From contig NZ_CP092427.2 in NCBI RefSeq assembly GCF_022374875.2, positions 5,146,001-5,210,000 of the forward strand: a DNA stretch of 64,000 nucleotides, read 5' to 3'. The notes beneath the pieces were generated by a model that saw nothing but the letters and a program-made list of their open reading frames with translations, ran no database searches and was not told the DNA's origin. The translations under genes were made by a program, and so were the position numbers. Below, piece by piece: positions 39,305 through 47,917 of this stretch; within the stretch, counting starts at the first letter, position 1, and the number at the start of each line of letters is the position of its first letter. The DNA is from Mycolicibacterium rufum (GTDB taxonomy: Bacteria > Actinomycetota > Actinomycetes > Mycobacteriales > Mycobacteriaceae).

Positions 39305-40845
39305 GACGCGGCCCCTTCGGTCTCGAGCACCGCGTGCCGGAAGCGCACCGCCCCGTCGCGGCGCGCCTCGTAACCGGTCAACGCCGGGTTCCACGCCTGG
39401 ATCACCGACGAGTTGTACAGGTAGATGTAGCTCACCTTGTCGGCGATCAGCGTGGCGGCGCGGGCGTAGTCGGCGACCCGGGCGGCGGGGTCGGTCTCGA
39501 CCCGGCCGGCGTCGAGCAGTCGGTCGACCTCGGGATCGGAGAATTTCTGCGCGTTGCTGCTGCCGTCGGTGTGGTGCTGGGCGTAGTAGAAGTCGTCGGG
39601 ATCGATGTTGCCGAGCCAGCCCAGCATCAGCATGTCGAAGTGACCGGAGCTCTGCTCGTCGAGCCACGTCGCGAAGTCGACGGTGCGGATCTTGACCGTG
39701 AAGCCCAGCGGCGCCAGGTTGTCGGCGACGATCTGCGCCGCGGTGACCGTCTCGGGATATTCGGTGGTGACCAGCATGTCGAGATCACCCGGGGTGACCC
39801 CGGCTTCGGACAGCAGCGCACGCGCCTTGTCCAGACCGCCCTGCCGGTAGCGATCGTAGGGGGTGTACCACGGATTGCCCTTCGGGATCGCGAGTTCGTT
39901 GACCGCGGCCGTGCCGTAACTGGTCGCCGCGACGATCGCGTCGCGGTCGATGGCGTAGGCGATCGCCTGGCGCACCCGCACGTCGTCGTAGGGTGTGTGC
40001 GCCTCGTTCAACGCCAGATACCAGTAGTCGTTGCTGGGAGTCACCGCCAGCTTCAGCGAATCGTCGTCGGAGAGCTGCCGGACGCGTTGCGGCGGAATGG
40101 AATCCGTCCAATCCACCTCGCCGGCCTGCAGCGCGGACAGCGCCGTCGACGGTTCGGAGATGAAGCGGAACGTCACGCCGGGCACCCCGGGCGGGCCGTC
40201 CCAGTAGTCCGGGTTGGCGACCAGCGATATCGAGTCGCCGCTCTTCTGGCCGGCGAAGCGGAACGGGCCGGTGCCGACGGGATGGGTGGCGATCTGACCG
40301 CTCTCGACGTTGCGACGCGACACGATGGCCATGCCCTTGAAGCCGCCGATGTTGGTCAGCATGTTCGGTGTCGGCCTGCTGACCCGGATCACGACGGTCG
40401 CCGGATCGGGCGCCTCGACGGCGGTGACGGCACTGAACTTGTCGGAGTTGGCCAGCTTCTCGTCGATGATCCGGCGGTAGGAGAACACGACGTCGTCGGC
40501 GGTCAGTGGCGTGCCGTCGTGGAACGTCACGCCCGGGCGCAGATGGAACGTCCACGTCCGCTGGTCGGGGCTGACCTCCCACGACGTCGCCAGTGCCGGG
40601 CGCATCCGGAGATCGCCGTCCGGTTCGACCAGCGTGTCGAAGACGTTCTCGAGAACCTCGAACGAGAAGTAGGCGGTGGTCTTGTGCGGGTCGAGTTGAT
40701 CGGGCTCTCCGGCGATCGCGGCGACCAGCGAGCCCGCGGCGCCCTCGCCGAGATCGACCCGCCGACCCGTCGAACACCCGGTCAGCGACGCCACCACCAT
40801 GACAATGGCGAGGACAGCGGTCCACACCGCGGTCCTCGCCATCAT
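39301..40845 (-). CDS. Oligopeptide ABC importer substrate-binding lipoprotein (SBP family 5)
   Basis: The 514-residue protein has a lipobox SLTGC (Cys near residue 24) and the SBP_bac_5 pattern TSWEVSPDQRTWTFHLRPGV (about residues 88-107) and GTPLTADDVVFSYRR. It captures peptides (or a related ligand such as nickel) outside the membrane and delivers them to the permease pair. First gene of the four-gene operon. Two consecutive ATG codons are possible starts. Confidence 0.92.
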   Translation of the reverse strand: MMARTAVWTAVLAIVMVVASLTGCSTGRRVDLGEGAAGSLVAAIAGEPDQLDPHKTTAYFSFEVLENVFDTLVEPDGDLRMRPALATSWEVSPDQRTWTFHLRPGVTFHDGTPLTADDVVFSYRRIIDEKLANSDKFSAVTAVEAPDPATVVIRVSRPTPNMLTNIGGFKGMAIVSRRNVESGQIATHPVGTGPFRFAGQKSGDSISLVANPDYWDGPPGVPGVTFRFISEPSTALSALQAGEVDWTDSIPPQRVRQLSDDDSLKLAVTPSNDYWYLALNEAHTPYDDVRVRQAIAYAIDRDAIVAATSYGTAAVNELAIPKGNPWYTPYDRYRQGGLDKARALLSEAGVTPGDLDMLVTTEYPETVTAAQIVADNLAPLGFTVKIRTVDFATWLDEQSSGHFDMLMLGWLGNIDPDDFYYAQHHTDGSSNAQKFSDPEVDRLLDAGRVETDPAARVADYARAATLIADKVSYIYLYNSSVIQAWNPALTGYEARRDGAVRFRHAVLETEGAAS

Positions 40846-40944
40846 GTATCACCCCGGACTCGAGCCTGCCTGAATTCTGTTACCCGGTGGCCTGACACGA
40901 CAAACCCGTGACTTTGTCCGGGCCCGGCTGAAATACTCGTCGGC

Positions 40945-41466
40945 GTGACGATTCTGCGCGCTCTGGCCGCCCTTCTGGTCGCCGCCGGCGCGGCCCTGGC
41001 GGGGCCGGCGCCCGCCCACGCCGAACAGGTGCTCGAGGGCATCTTCACCTACACCCCCGCCGAGGGGACGCCGGGCACGTGGACGATCTACCCGTCCTGC
41101 GTGCCGGTCGTCGGCGACCTCCGCGAGCCGCTCTACCTGCCCGTCGGGTGCCGTCTGCACGTCCAGGGCTCGACCGGCGTGACCGGCGGTGACGCGGTGC
41201 TGACCGGTGGCCAGTGGGCCTTCACCACGCCGAAGGACCGGGGGATGCAGTGCCCCGACGGCACCTGGGCGCCGACGGTCGAGGTGGTCAAGTTCGACGA
41301 CGTCACCATGTCGGGCACCCGCAGCGTCACCCACAACGGCAACTGCGGTCTCCCGCCGGGCATCATCAACACGCCGTTCACGCTCACCTACAAGCAACCG
41401 CTGCCGATCCCGGTCGACCAGTACCCGCTGATCTGCGAACCGGGCGGACTGCGGCGCTGCTTCTGA
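40945..41466 (+). CDS. Secreted hypothetical protein, 173 aa
   Basis: GTG start at 40945, followed by a signal peptide ending in PAHAEQ (about residue 27). The mature protein is beta-rich with about six Cys (in PSCVP, GCRLH, MQCPDG, GNCGLP, LICEPG and the C-terminal RRCF), indicating disulfides. This is typical of small secreted mycobacterial proteins of unknown function. Its stop overlaps the next gene by three bases, so the two are translationally coupled. Confidence 0.8.
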   Translation: MTILRALAALLVAAGAALAGPAPAHAEQVLEGIFTYTPAEGTPGTWTIYPSCVPVVGDLREPLYLPVGCRLHVQGSTGVTGGDAVLTGGQWAFTTPKDRGMQCPDGTWAPTVEVVKFDDVTMSGTRSVTHNGNCGLPPGIINTPFTLTYKQPLPIPVDQYPLICEPGGLRRCF

Positions 41467-42494
41467 CGATCGGGAAGGTCGCCGACATCACCGGTCCGGG
41501 CATCACCGACCGGTGGGGCGTGACGTGTGCCGACCTCGGACCGTGCGTGCAGACCGCCGACGGCTCACTGGTGGCGGTGTTCGGTGATACGTTCTCGGGC
41601 ACCCGTGTCGGCCACGGGGACTGGCGGTCGCCGGTCGCGCTGATCGGTCGCGGCGGCGCGCGGGACCCGATCGTGTGGGAACGCGCCGGCGGTCCCGACC
41701 CGGACTACGCGCGTCAACTGCTGCCCTACGTGCACGACGACCGCGGCATCAGCACTGTGATCCCGTCGGATCTGCTGTGCATCGGGGACGTGCTCTACCT
41801 GCACGTGATCGTCAACCGCGGTCTGGGCACCGTGCTGCGCACCGAGATCTGGCGGTCCGAGGACGGCGGTCTGCACTGGCGACCGCTCGGCGACGACGCC
41901 AGATTCCCCGCGGGGCTGCATCACGGCCACGCACAGTGCTGGTCGTGGGACCTCGACCCGGACACCGGCTGGGTGTACGTGGTGGCGACCGGCTTCCAGC
42001 GCGACAAGGGCATCATCGCGATGCGGGTCCGGCCGGCCGACATCGGTGACCGGTCGCGGTATTCGGCGTGGGGCGTCACCGCCGGTCGATGGGGGTGGGG
42101 CCGCAGGGCCACCCCCGTGACGCCGCCCGGCGAGCGGTGGGGAGAGCTGACGCTGCGCCGGCTCGCGCCGCGCACCTGGGTTCTCGGCGGGTTCCTGGCG
42201 TCGCGATATGCGTTGGGTTACCGCGTCATCGAGTCCCCGGTGGCCGACCTGCACACCGCGCCGCTGCAGCTGCCGGTGCGCGGCTGCGGGTGGCACGCCG
42301 AAGACCATGCCGGCAACCGCATCGCGCAGCTCTACGGCGGATACCTGCTGCCCGGTTCGCGCCTCGACATCCCCGGCGGGGTCGGTCTGGCGGTGTCGCA
42401 GTGGCACACCGACGCGGGATGGCCCTACCGCGTCATGCACGTCAACGTCACCCTGCAGGACACCAGAGCGCACGAGGAGAGGCGGAACCTGTGA
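41463..42494 (+). CDS. DUF4185 (sialidase-like fold) protein
   Basis: The protein of about 343 residues begins KVADITGPGITDRWGV and contains VAVFGDTFSGT (about residues 39-49) and HGHAQCWSWDL (about 155-165). These fit DUF4185, a beta-propeller-like family in mycobacterial secreted and cytoplasmic proteins. The start is unclear: no ATG or GTG is close. A CTG at 41463 overlaps the previous TGA and would give normal coupling. A real start further upstream inside the preceding gene cannot be excluded. It overlaps the following oxidoreductase (GTGA). Confidence 0.75.
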   Translation: MTIGKVADITGPGITDRWGVTCADLGPCVQTADGSLVAVFGDTFSGTRVGHGDWRSPVALIGRGGARDPIVWERAGGPDPDYARQLLPYVHDDRGISTVIPSDLLCIGDVLYLHVIVNRGLGTVLRTEIWRSEDGGLHWRPLGDDARFPAGLHHGHAQCWSWDLDPDTGWVYVVATGFQRDKGIIAMRVRPADIGDRSRYSAWGVTAGRWGWGRRATPVTPPGERWGELTLRRLAPRTWVLGGFLASRYALGYRVIESPVADLHTAPLQLPVRGCGWHAEDHAGNRIAQLYGGYLLPGSRLDIPGGVGLAVSQWHTDAGWPYRVMHVNVTLQDTRAHEERRNL

Positions 42495-43576
42495 CGGCAG
42501 CAGACAAGAAGCGAGTGGTGATCTGGGGGACCGGCTTCGTCGGTCGGATGGTCATCGCCGAGGTGGTTCGGCATCCGCGCTTCGAGCTGGTCGGTGTCGG
42601 GGTCAGCAACCCGGACAAGGTCGGCCGCGACGTCGGGGAGATCTGCGGTCTGCCCTCGCCGCTGGGTCTCACCGCGACCGATGACATCGACGCGTTGATC
42701 GCGCTCGAACCCGACGCGCTGGTGCACTACGGGCCGACCGCGGCTCACGCCGAGACCAACATCGCGGTGATCACCCGGTTCCTGCGCGCCGGGATCGATG
42801 TGTGCTCGACGGCCATGACGCCGTGGATCTGGCCGACCATGCACCTCAACCCGCCCAACTGGATCGAACCCGTCACGGTCGCCTGCGAACTCGGCGAGTC
42901 GTCGTGCTTCACCACCGGCATCGACCCCGGATTCGCGAACGACCTGTTCCCGATGACACTGATGGGCCTGTGCTCGGAGGTGCGCACGGTGCGCGCCTCG
43001 GAACTGCTGGATTACACCAACTACACCGGCGACTACGACCGGGAGATGGGCATCGGCAAGCCGCCGGACTACCGGCCGATGCTGGAGAACTCCGACATCC
43101 TCGTGTTCGCCTGGGGCGCAACGGTTCCGATGATCGCGCATGCGGCGGGCATCATGCTCGACGAGATCACCACCACGTGGGAGAAATGGGTGACACCCAC
43201 CGAGCGCGCCACCGCCAAGGGCGTCATCGCGCCGGGCAACGTGGCGGCCGTCCGGTTCACGATCAACGGGGTGTACCAGGGCGAGACCCGGATCCAGCTC
43301 GAGCACGTCAACCGGATCGGCAACGACGCCGCGCCCGACTGGCCGTCGGGCAACCAGAACGACGTCTACCGCGTCGACATCGAGGGCACGCCGAGCATCT
43401 TCCAGGAGACGGCCTTCCGCTTCACCGACGGCTCAGGGCGCGACGCCGCCGCGGCCGGATGCCTCGCGACCGGGCTGCGGGCGCTCAACGCCGTGCCCGC
43501 AGTCAACGATCTGTCGCCCGGCTGGGTCACCGCGCTGGACCTGCCGCTGATCCCGGGAGTGGGGACGATCCGGTGA
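42491..43576 (+). CDS. NAD(P)-binding oxidoreductase of the dihydrodipicolinate-reductase-like type (paralogue)
   Basis: The 361-residue protein has a Rossmann motif WGTGFVGRMVIAEV (about residues 12-25) and SNPDKVGRDVGEICGLP (about 39-55), nearly the same motif as the gene at 31861-32934, plus TTGIDPGFANDLFP. GTG start at 42491, overlapping the DUF4185 stop. The two paralogues share family but not neighbours. Catabolic reductase on steroid- or terpenoid-like substrates is an inference from family context. Confidence 0.82.
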   Translation: MTAADKKRVVIWGTGFVGRMVIAEVVRHPRFELVGVGVSNPDKVGRDVGEICGLPSPLGLTATDDIDALIALEPDALVHYGPTAAHAETNIAVITRFLRAGIDVCSTAMTPWIWPTMHLNPPNWIEPVTVACELGESSCFTTGIDPGFANDLFPMTLMGLCSEVRTVRASELLDYTNYTGDYDREMGIGKPPDYRPMLENSDILVFAWGATVPMIAHAAGIMLDEITTTWEKWVTPTERATAKGVIAPGNVAAVRFTINGVYQGETRIQLEHVNRIGNDAAPDWPSGNQNDVYRVDIEGTPSIFQETAFRFTDGSGRDAAAAGCLATGLRALNAVPAVNDLSPGWVTALDLPLIPGVGTIR

Positions 43577-43583
43577 CTCGCGG

Positions 43584-44678
43584 TCAGCGCGGCCGTTTGA
43601 CCAGAACCACGTACGCGAGCGGGATCTGCGTCTGCTGGGGTGCGGCGGCCAATCGCTCGGCGATGCCCTTCTCCAGCCGTTCGTGCAGCTGCGCAATCCG
43701 CGGATCGGTCGGGCCGCCCTCGAGTGCCGCCGACAGTGCCGCGAACGTCGACGCCCGCGCGAACCCGGCCCAGCGAGCGCCGAAATCCGTTGCGTCCCCG
43801 TCGACCTGGTAGCGCTCCCAGAACCGGTCCTGCGCGTCCACGATCTCCAGGTGCGCGATCTCGAGGCGCTCGAACAGGCCCGACGGCGCGAACGGCGCCA
43901 TGAAGTCGGCGGCCCGGCGGGCGAACGTCGGGATGCACATCCGGCCGACCTCGTCGGCACTCACCAGACCGGTCGCGGCGATCTCGTCGAGCGTGTCGGC
44001 CATCGCGGCCAGCAGTGGTCGGAAACCGAGCTCCCCGTCCTCGCCGATGCCCATCGTCGTCACCACGAGCCGTCCACCGGGGCACAGCTCACGGCCGCGG
44101 AACGCGACGAACTCGTGCCAGTCGCGCGCAGCCTGTTTGGCGTAGGCCGCCTGGAGTTCCTCGTCGCCGCAGGTCGCCACCTGCAGGTGGGCGCCCAGGA
44201 TCGGGGCGGGTACCTGGCTCAACCACTGCACCGCCCACGAACTCCAGCCCAGGTTGACGCTGTTCGACGGCAGGATCTGCGAGTAGAACGACCGGCCCAC
44301 CGCCGAGGCGAAGGCGGCCCGGTCCTTGGCCAGGTAGGTGTCGGGGTCCTCCTCCAGCGTGCGGAACAACGCGGTGAAATCGTTGTCGGGCCGGTCTGTG
44401 TGGGCGACCAGCACCGAGTGTTCCGGACGAGTCCTGTTGCGCAGCACACCGATTGCGGCGCCGACGGGCAGTAGCGAGTTGTGTCCGCTGGCCGCGCCGT
44501 AGTCGGCGATCACGATGGGCTGCGGCGGCGTCGGCAGCGGGACCTCCGCGGCGGCCTCGGAGAAGATCTCGATCGCCCGGGCCAGACCGGCGGCCTGCAG
44601 CCGCGACGCGGCCGTGTAGGTGCCGCTTCCGACCGGTTCCGGTCGGACCACGATGCTCGACTCGGGCATCTTCTGCAC
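43584..44678 (-). CDS. SABATH-like SAM-dependent carboxyl methyltransferase
   Basis: The 364-residue protein has the SAM-binding IADYGAASGHNSLLP (about residues 57-71), then FYSQILPSNSVNLGWSSWAV plus QWLSQVP (about 129-155), which is the signature of the SABATH family known mainly from plant salicylate/jasmonate methyltransferases. The expected reaction is methyl-ester formation on a small carboxylic acid. Bacterial members are less well characterised. No neighbouring gene reveals the substrate. ATG start at 44678. Confidence 0.82.
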   Translation of the reverse strand: MQKMPESSIVVRPEPVGSGTYTAASRLQAAGLARAIEIFSEAAAEVPLPTPPQPIVIADYGAASGHNSLLPVGAAIGVLRNRTRPEHSVLVAHTDRPDNDFTALFRTLEEDPDTYLAKDRAAFASAVGRSFYSQILPSNSVNLGWSSWAVQWLSQVPAPILGAHLQVATCGDEELQAAYAKQAARDWHEFVAFRGRELCPGGRLVVTTMGIGEDGELGFRPLLAAMADTLDEIAATGLVSADEVGRMCIPTFARRAADFMAPFAPSGLFERLEIAHLEIVDAQDRFWERYQVDGDATDFGARWAGFARASTFAALSAALEGGPTDPRIAQLHERLEKGIAERLAAAPQQTQIPLAYVVLVKRPR

Positions 44679-44737
44679 GGTAGTCCGCGCGCGTCATCTG
44701 TGCCGCCGAAAGCGCGGCGCGTGGGAAACTGTCGCCC

Positions 44738-45385
44738 ATGACGGGACGGGTCGGGCCGCGGATCGCGATGGCCAGCGCTGTCGCGACGATGGTGATCGGG
44801 GCGCTCGGACTGATCGTCACCCTCGTACTGGGTGCCTTCGTGTTCGACGACTACGACGCCTACGGTGAGGTGCCGGTTCCCGGAACCGGGAGGGTGGGCC
44901 TGCCCGCGGGCGAGGTGACGATCAGCTTCCACACCGCGGTGACCGGCGGCGTCGACGGCGGCTTCCCGGTGCCACCGCTCACCCTCGGTATCGATCCGCC
45001 CGCGGGGGCGCCGGACCCGGTGATCAGCGAGACCATCGGCACCACCACATCGGTCAACAACGATGTGCACGTGCGCATCTGGGTGGCGCAGATCCCGCAG
45101 GCCGGCGTCTACGACGTGCGCACCGGGGGCGAGGTCGGCGGCTACATCCGCCCGCGCCTGTCGTTCGGCCGCGACAGCTCACCCGGATGGCCGATGTGGG
45201 TGTTCGGTGCGCTGACCGCCCTCGGGGTCGTCGAGCTGGCCGGCGCGATCGCCTGGCGGGTGCGGTCGGGTCGCCGGGCGCGGCCGACGCCGGGACCGGT
45301 GGTCCTCGACGAACCGACGTGGCCCGGACCGGTGCCGCCGCCGGTGTACGAGTACCCGCCCCTCGACGAGCGGGGAGGTCAGTGA
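44738..45385 (+). CDS. Membrane protein with extracytoplasmic domain, 215 aa
   Basis: Two TM segments (about residues 11-37 and 147-169) flank a beta-rich extracytoplasmic domain (about 40-145: VPGTGRVGLPAGEVTISFHT). A Pro-rich cytoplasmic tail follows. The family resembles mycobacterial conserved two-TM proteins of unknown function. It overlaps the convergent MBL-fold gene by seven bases at 45379-45385. Confidence 0.75.
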   Translation: MTGRVGPRIAMASAVATMVIGALGLIVTLVLGAFVFDDYDAYGEVPVPGTGRVGLPAGEVTISFHTAVTGGVDGGFPVPPLTLGIDPPAGAPDPVISETIGTTTSVNNDVHVRIWVAQIPQAGVYDVRTGGEVGGYIRPRLSFGRDSSPGWPMWVFGALTALGVVELAGAIAWRVRSGRRARPTPGPVVLDEPTWPGPVPPPVYEYPPLDERGGQ

Positions 45386-45999
45386 CCTCGGGCGACCCAT
45401 TCGTCGTAGTGCACGATCTCGTCGCCCACGGAGGTGGTGTCGCCGTGGCCGGTGTAGACGACGGTCTCCCCAGGTAGCGGGCCGAGCCGGCCGGAGATCG
45501 ACTCGAGGATCGTGGGGAAGTCGGAGTACGAGCGACCCGTCGCGCCCGGCCCGCCCTGGAACAGCGTGTCGCCGCTGAACACCGCGCCGAGGTCGGGGGC
45601 GTGCCAGCACACCGAACCGGGGGAGTGCCCCGGCGTGTGCAGGGCCCGCAGTTCGGTGCCGGCCACCCGCAACGTCTGACCGTCGGCGACGGCGCGGAAG
45701 TCGCTGTCGGGGTGAGTCATCCGCCACAGCACATCGTCGGCCGGGTGCAGGAACACCGGCGCGTCGAGCGCCGCGCCGAGCGCAGGGGCGACGGTGACGT
45801 GGTCGTTGTGGCCGTGGGTACACACCACCGCCACCACATGCCTGCCGCCGACTGCCTCGACGATGGGGTCGGCGTCATGCGCAGCGTCGAACACCACCAC
45901 CTCGCTGTCGTCGCCGACGAGCCAGATGTTGTTGTCCACCTCCCAGCTGCCGCCGTCGAGTTCGAAGGTGCCGCTGGTGACGAGCCGCTGGATGCTCAC
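45379..45999 (-). CDS. Metallo-beta-lactamase-fold hydrolase (glyoxalase II-like)
   Basis: The 206-residue MBL-fold enzyme has the zinc motif THGHNDH (about residues 57-63), a His in TPGHSPGS (about 130) and an Asp in [12 protein letters not shown] (about 150), i.e. a full binuclear site. GTG start at 45999, overlapping the mscR stop. In M. tuberculosis the homologous gene Rv2260 follows mscR. It probably hydrolyses a thioester product such as S-formylmycothiol, but that is inference. Confidence 0.85.
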   Translation of the reverse strand: MSIQRLVTSGTFELDGGSWEVDNNIWLVGDDSEVVVFDAAHDADPIVEAVGGRHVVAVVCTHGHNDHVTVAPALGAALDAPVFLHPADDVLWRMTHPDSDFRAVADGQTLRVAGTELRALHTPGHSPGSVCWHAPDLGAVFSGDTLFQGGPGATGRSYSDFPTILESISGRLGPLPGETVVYTGHGDTTSVGDEIVHYDEWVARGH

Positions 46000-47081
46000 A
46001 GGACGACCACCGAACGCAGCACCTCTCCGGCGTGCATCTTGGTGAACGCGTTCTCGATCTGATCGAGCCCGATGCGTTCGGAGACGAACTTGTCGAGGGG
46101 GAACCTGCCCTGGAGGTACAGGCTGATCAGGGTCGGGAAGTCGCGCTCGGGCAGGCAGTCGCCGTACCAGGACGACTTGAGGGATCCGCCGCGGGAGAAG
46201 AAGTCGATCAGCGGCATCTCCAGCGTCATGTCCGGGGTCGGGACGCCGACCAGCACCACCGTGCCGGCCAGGTCGCGCGCGTAGAACGCCTGCTTCCACG
46301 TCTCGGGCCGGCCTACCGCGTCGATGACGACGTCGGCGCCGAAACCGTCGGTCAGGTCCTGAATCGTCTCGATCGGGTCGAGCTCCTTGGCGTTGATCGT
46401 GTGGGTGGCCCCGAATTGCCGCGCCCAGTTCAACTTCCGGTCGTCGGTGTCCACCGCGATGATGCGCCGCGCGCCGACCAGCCGCGCGCCGGCGATCGCG
46501 GCGTCGCCCACGCCGCCGCAGCCGATGACCGCGACGGTGTCGTCCCGGTTGATCGCGCCGGTGTTGATCGCCGCGCCCAGCCCGGCCATCACCCCGCAGC
46601 CCAGCAGGCCGGCCGCGGCCGGGTCGGCCTCCGGATCGACTTTGGTGCACTGACCTTCGTGCACCAGCGTCTTGTCGGCGAACGCGCCGATGCCCAAGGC
46701 CGGGGTCAGCTCGGTGCCGTCGGTCAGCGTCATCTTCTGCGCGGCGTTGTGGGTGTCGAAGCACAGATGCGGACGGCCCCGTTTGCAGGCCCGGCACTGC
46801 CCGCACACGGCGCGCCAGTTCAGCACCACGAAATCGCCCGGCTCGACGTTGGTGACGCCCTCGCCGACGGACTCGACGACGCCGGCGGCTTCGTGACCGA
46901 GCAGGAACGGGAACTCGTCGTTGATGCCACCCTCGCGGTAGTGCAGATCGGTGTGGCACACCCCGCACGCCTGGATGTCGACGACCACCTCGCCCGGACC
47001 GGGATCCGGGATCACGATGTCGACCACCTCGACCGGCTGGCCCTTCGTCCGTGAGATCACTCCGCGCACCGTCTGAGTCAT
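45996..47081 (-). CDS. mscR: S-nitrosomycothiol reductase / mycothiol-dependent formaldehyde dehydrogenase
   Basis: This 361-residue zinc-containing medium-chain alcohol dehydrogenase has catalytic-zinc ligands in [10 protein letters not shown] and GHEAAG, structural-zinc cysteines in [15 protein letters not shown] (about residues 91-105), and the NAD motif GCGGVG (about 187). It matches mscR (Rv2259) in family and neighbourhood. It oxidises S-hydroxymethylmycothiol and reduces S-nitrosomycothiol in the cytosol. It is followed immediately by the MBL-fold partner. It is divergent from the DODA-type dioxygenase. Confidence 0.93.
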   Translation of the reverse strand: MTQTVRGVISRTKGQPVEVVDIVIPDPGPGEVVVDIQACGVCHTDLHYREGGINDEFPFLLGHEAAGVVESVGEGVTNVEPGDFVVLNWRAVCGQCRACKRGRPHLCFDTHNAAQKMTLTDGTELTPALGIGAFADKTLVHEGQCTKVDPEADPAAAGLLGCGVMAGLGAAINTGAINRDDTVAVIGCGGVGDAAIAGARLVGARRIIAVDTDDRKLNWARQFGATHTINAKELDPIETIQDLTDGFGADVVIDAVGRPETWKQAFYARDLAGTVVLVGVPTPDMTLEMPLIDFFSRGGSLKSSWYGDCLPERDFPTLISLYLQGRFPLDKFVSERIGLDQIENAFTKMHAGEVLRSVVVL

Positions 47082-47115
47082 GCCTGAACCCTAATATGTC
47101 GGGCACACTCGATAC

Positions 47116-47895
47116 ATGCCCTCCCGCATGCCCGTCGTGTTTCTCTCGCACGGGGCGCCGCCGCTGGTCGACGATGCGCTGTGGGTGTCGCAGCTGAGAT
47201 CCTGGGCCGCGGCGCTGCCGACCCCGGCGAAGATCCTCGTGGTCTCCGCGCACTGGGAGGCCGCCCCGCTCACTGTCGGGTCCACCGACGCGCGGACCCC
47301 GCTGACGTACGACTTCTGGGGATTCCCCGACCGCTACTACGACGTCACCTACGACGCTCCCGGCGCGCCGGATCTCGCTGCGGCCGTGCGCGCGTCGATG
47401 CCCGACGGCGCTGCGGTGCGCGATGATGACGGGCGCCGGCTCGATCACGGGGCCTACGTCCCGCTCACGGTGATGTATCCCGACGCGACCGTCCCGGTGC
47501 TGCAGATCTCGCTGCCCACATTGGATCCCGCGGCGCTGCTGCGGCTGGGCGAGCGGCTGCGCCCGTTGCGCGACGAGGGTGTGCTGATCATCGGGTCGGG
47601 CTTCACCACCCACGGGCTGCCGTACCTCGAGGACCCGTCGCCGGGCGCGGTCCCGCCCGGATGGTCGGTGGAGTTCGACGCCTGGGCCCACGAGCGGACG
47701 GCCGCCGGCGATGTGGACGCGCTGATCGACTTCCGGACGCGCGCCCCCGGGATGCCCTACGCCCACCCGACCATCGAGCACTTCGCGCCGCTGTTCGTCG
47801 CCCTCGGCGCGTCCGACGACCCGGCGCAACGACCCCGCCAGGTGATCGACGGCTTCTGGATGGGCCTGGCCAAACGCTCCCTCGAACTGGCCTGA
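47116..47895 (+). CDS. DODA-type extradiol aromatic-ring-opening dioxygenase family protein
   Basis: The 259-residue protein has the metal ligands of the LigB/YgiD type: SHGAPPL (about residue 11), SAHWEA (about 46), LDHGAYVPL (about 114) and FTTHGLPY (about 164). Related YgiD-type proteins are 4,5-DOPA dioxygenases, but the role in mycobacteria is unknown. ATG start at 47116. In my reading of the M. tuberculosis order this gene and the next regulator are extra between mscR and the methyltransferase. Confidence 0.88.
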   Translation: MPSRMPVVFLSHGAPPLVDDALWVSQLRSWAAALPTPAKILVVSAHWEAAPLTVGSTDARTPLTYDFWGFPDRYYDVTYDAPGAPDLAAAVRASMPDGAAVRDDDGRRLDHGAYVPLTVMYPDATVPVLQISLPTLDPAALLRLGERLRPLRDEGVLIIGSGFTTHGLPYLEDPSPGAVPPGWSVEFDAWAHERTAAGDVDALIDFRTRAPGMPYAHPTIEHFAPLFVALGASDDPAQRPRQVIDGFWMGLAKRSLELA

Positions 47896-47917
47896 GCGGA
47901 GATACGGTGGTCATCTG

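Noticed and set aside
45379..47829. 816-codon frame joining the MBL-fold protein to upstream sequence
   Set aside because: Only the last 206 codons are real. The MBL gene starts with GTG overlapping the mscR stop, and mscR occupies another frame.
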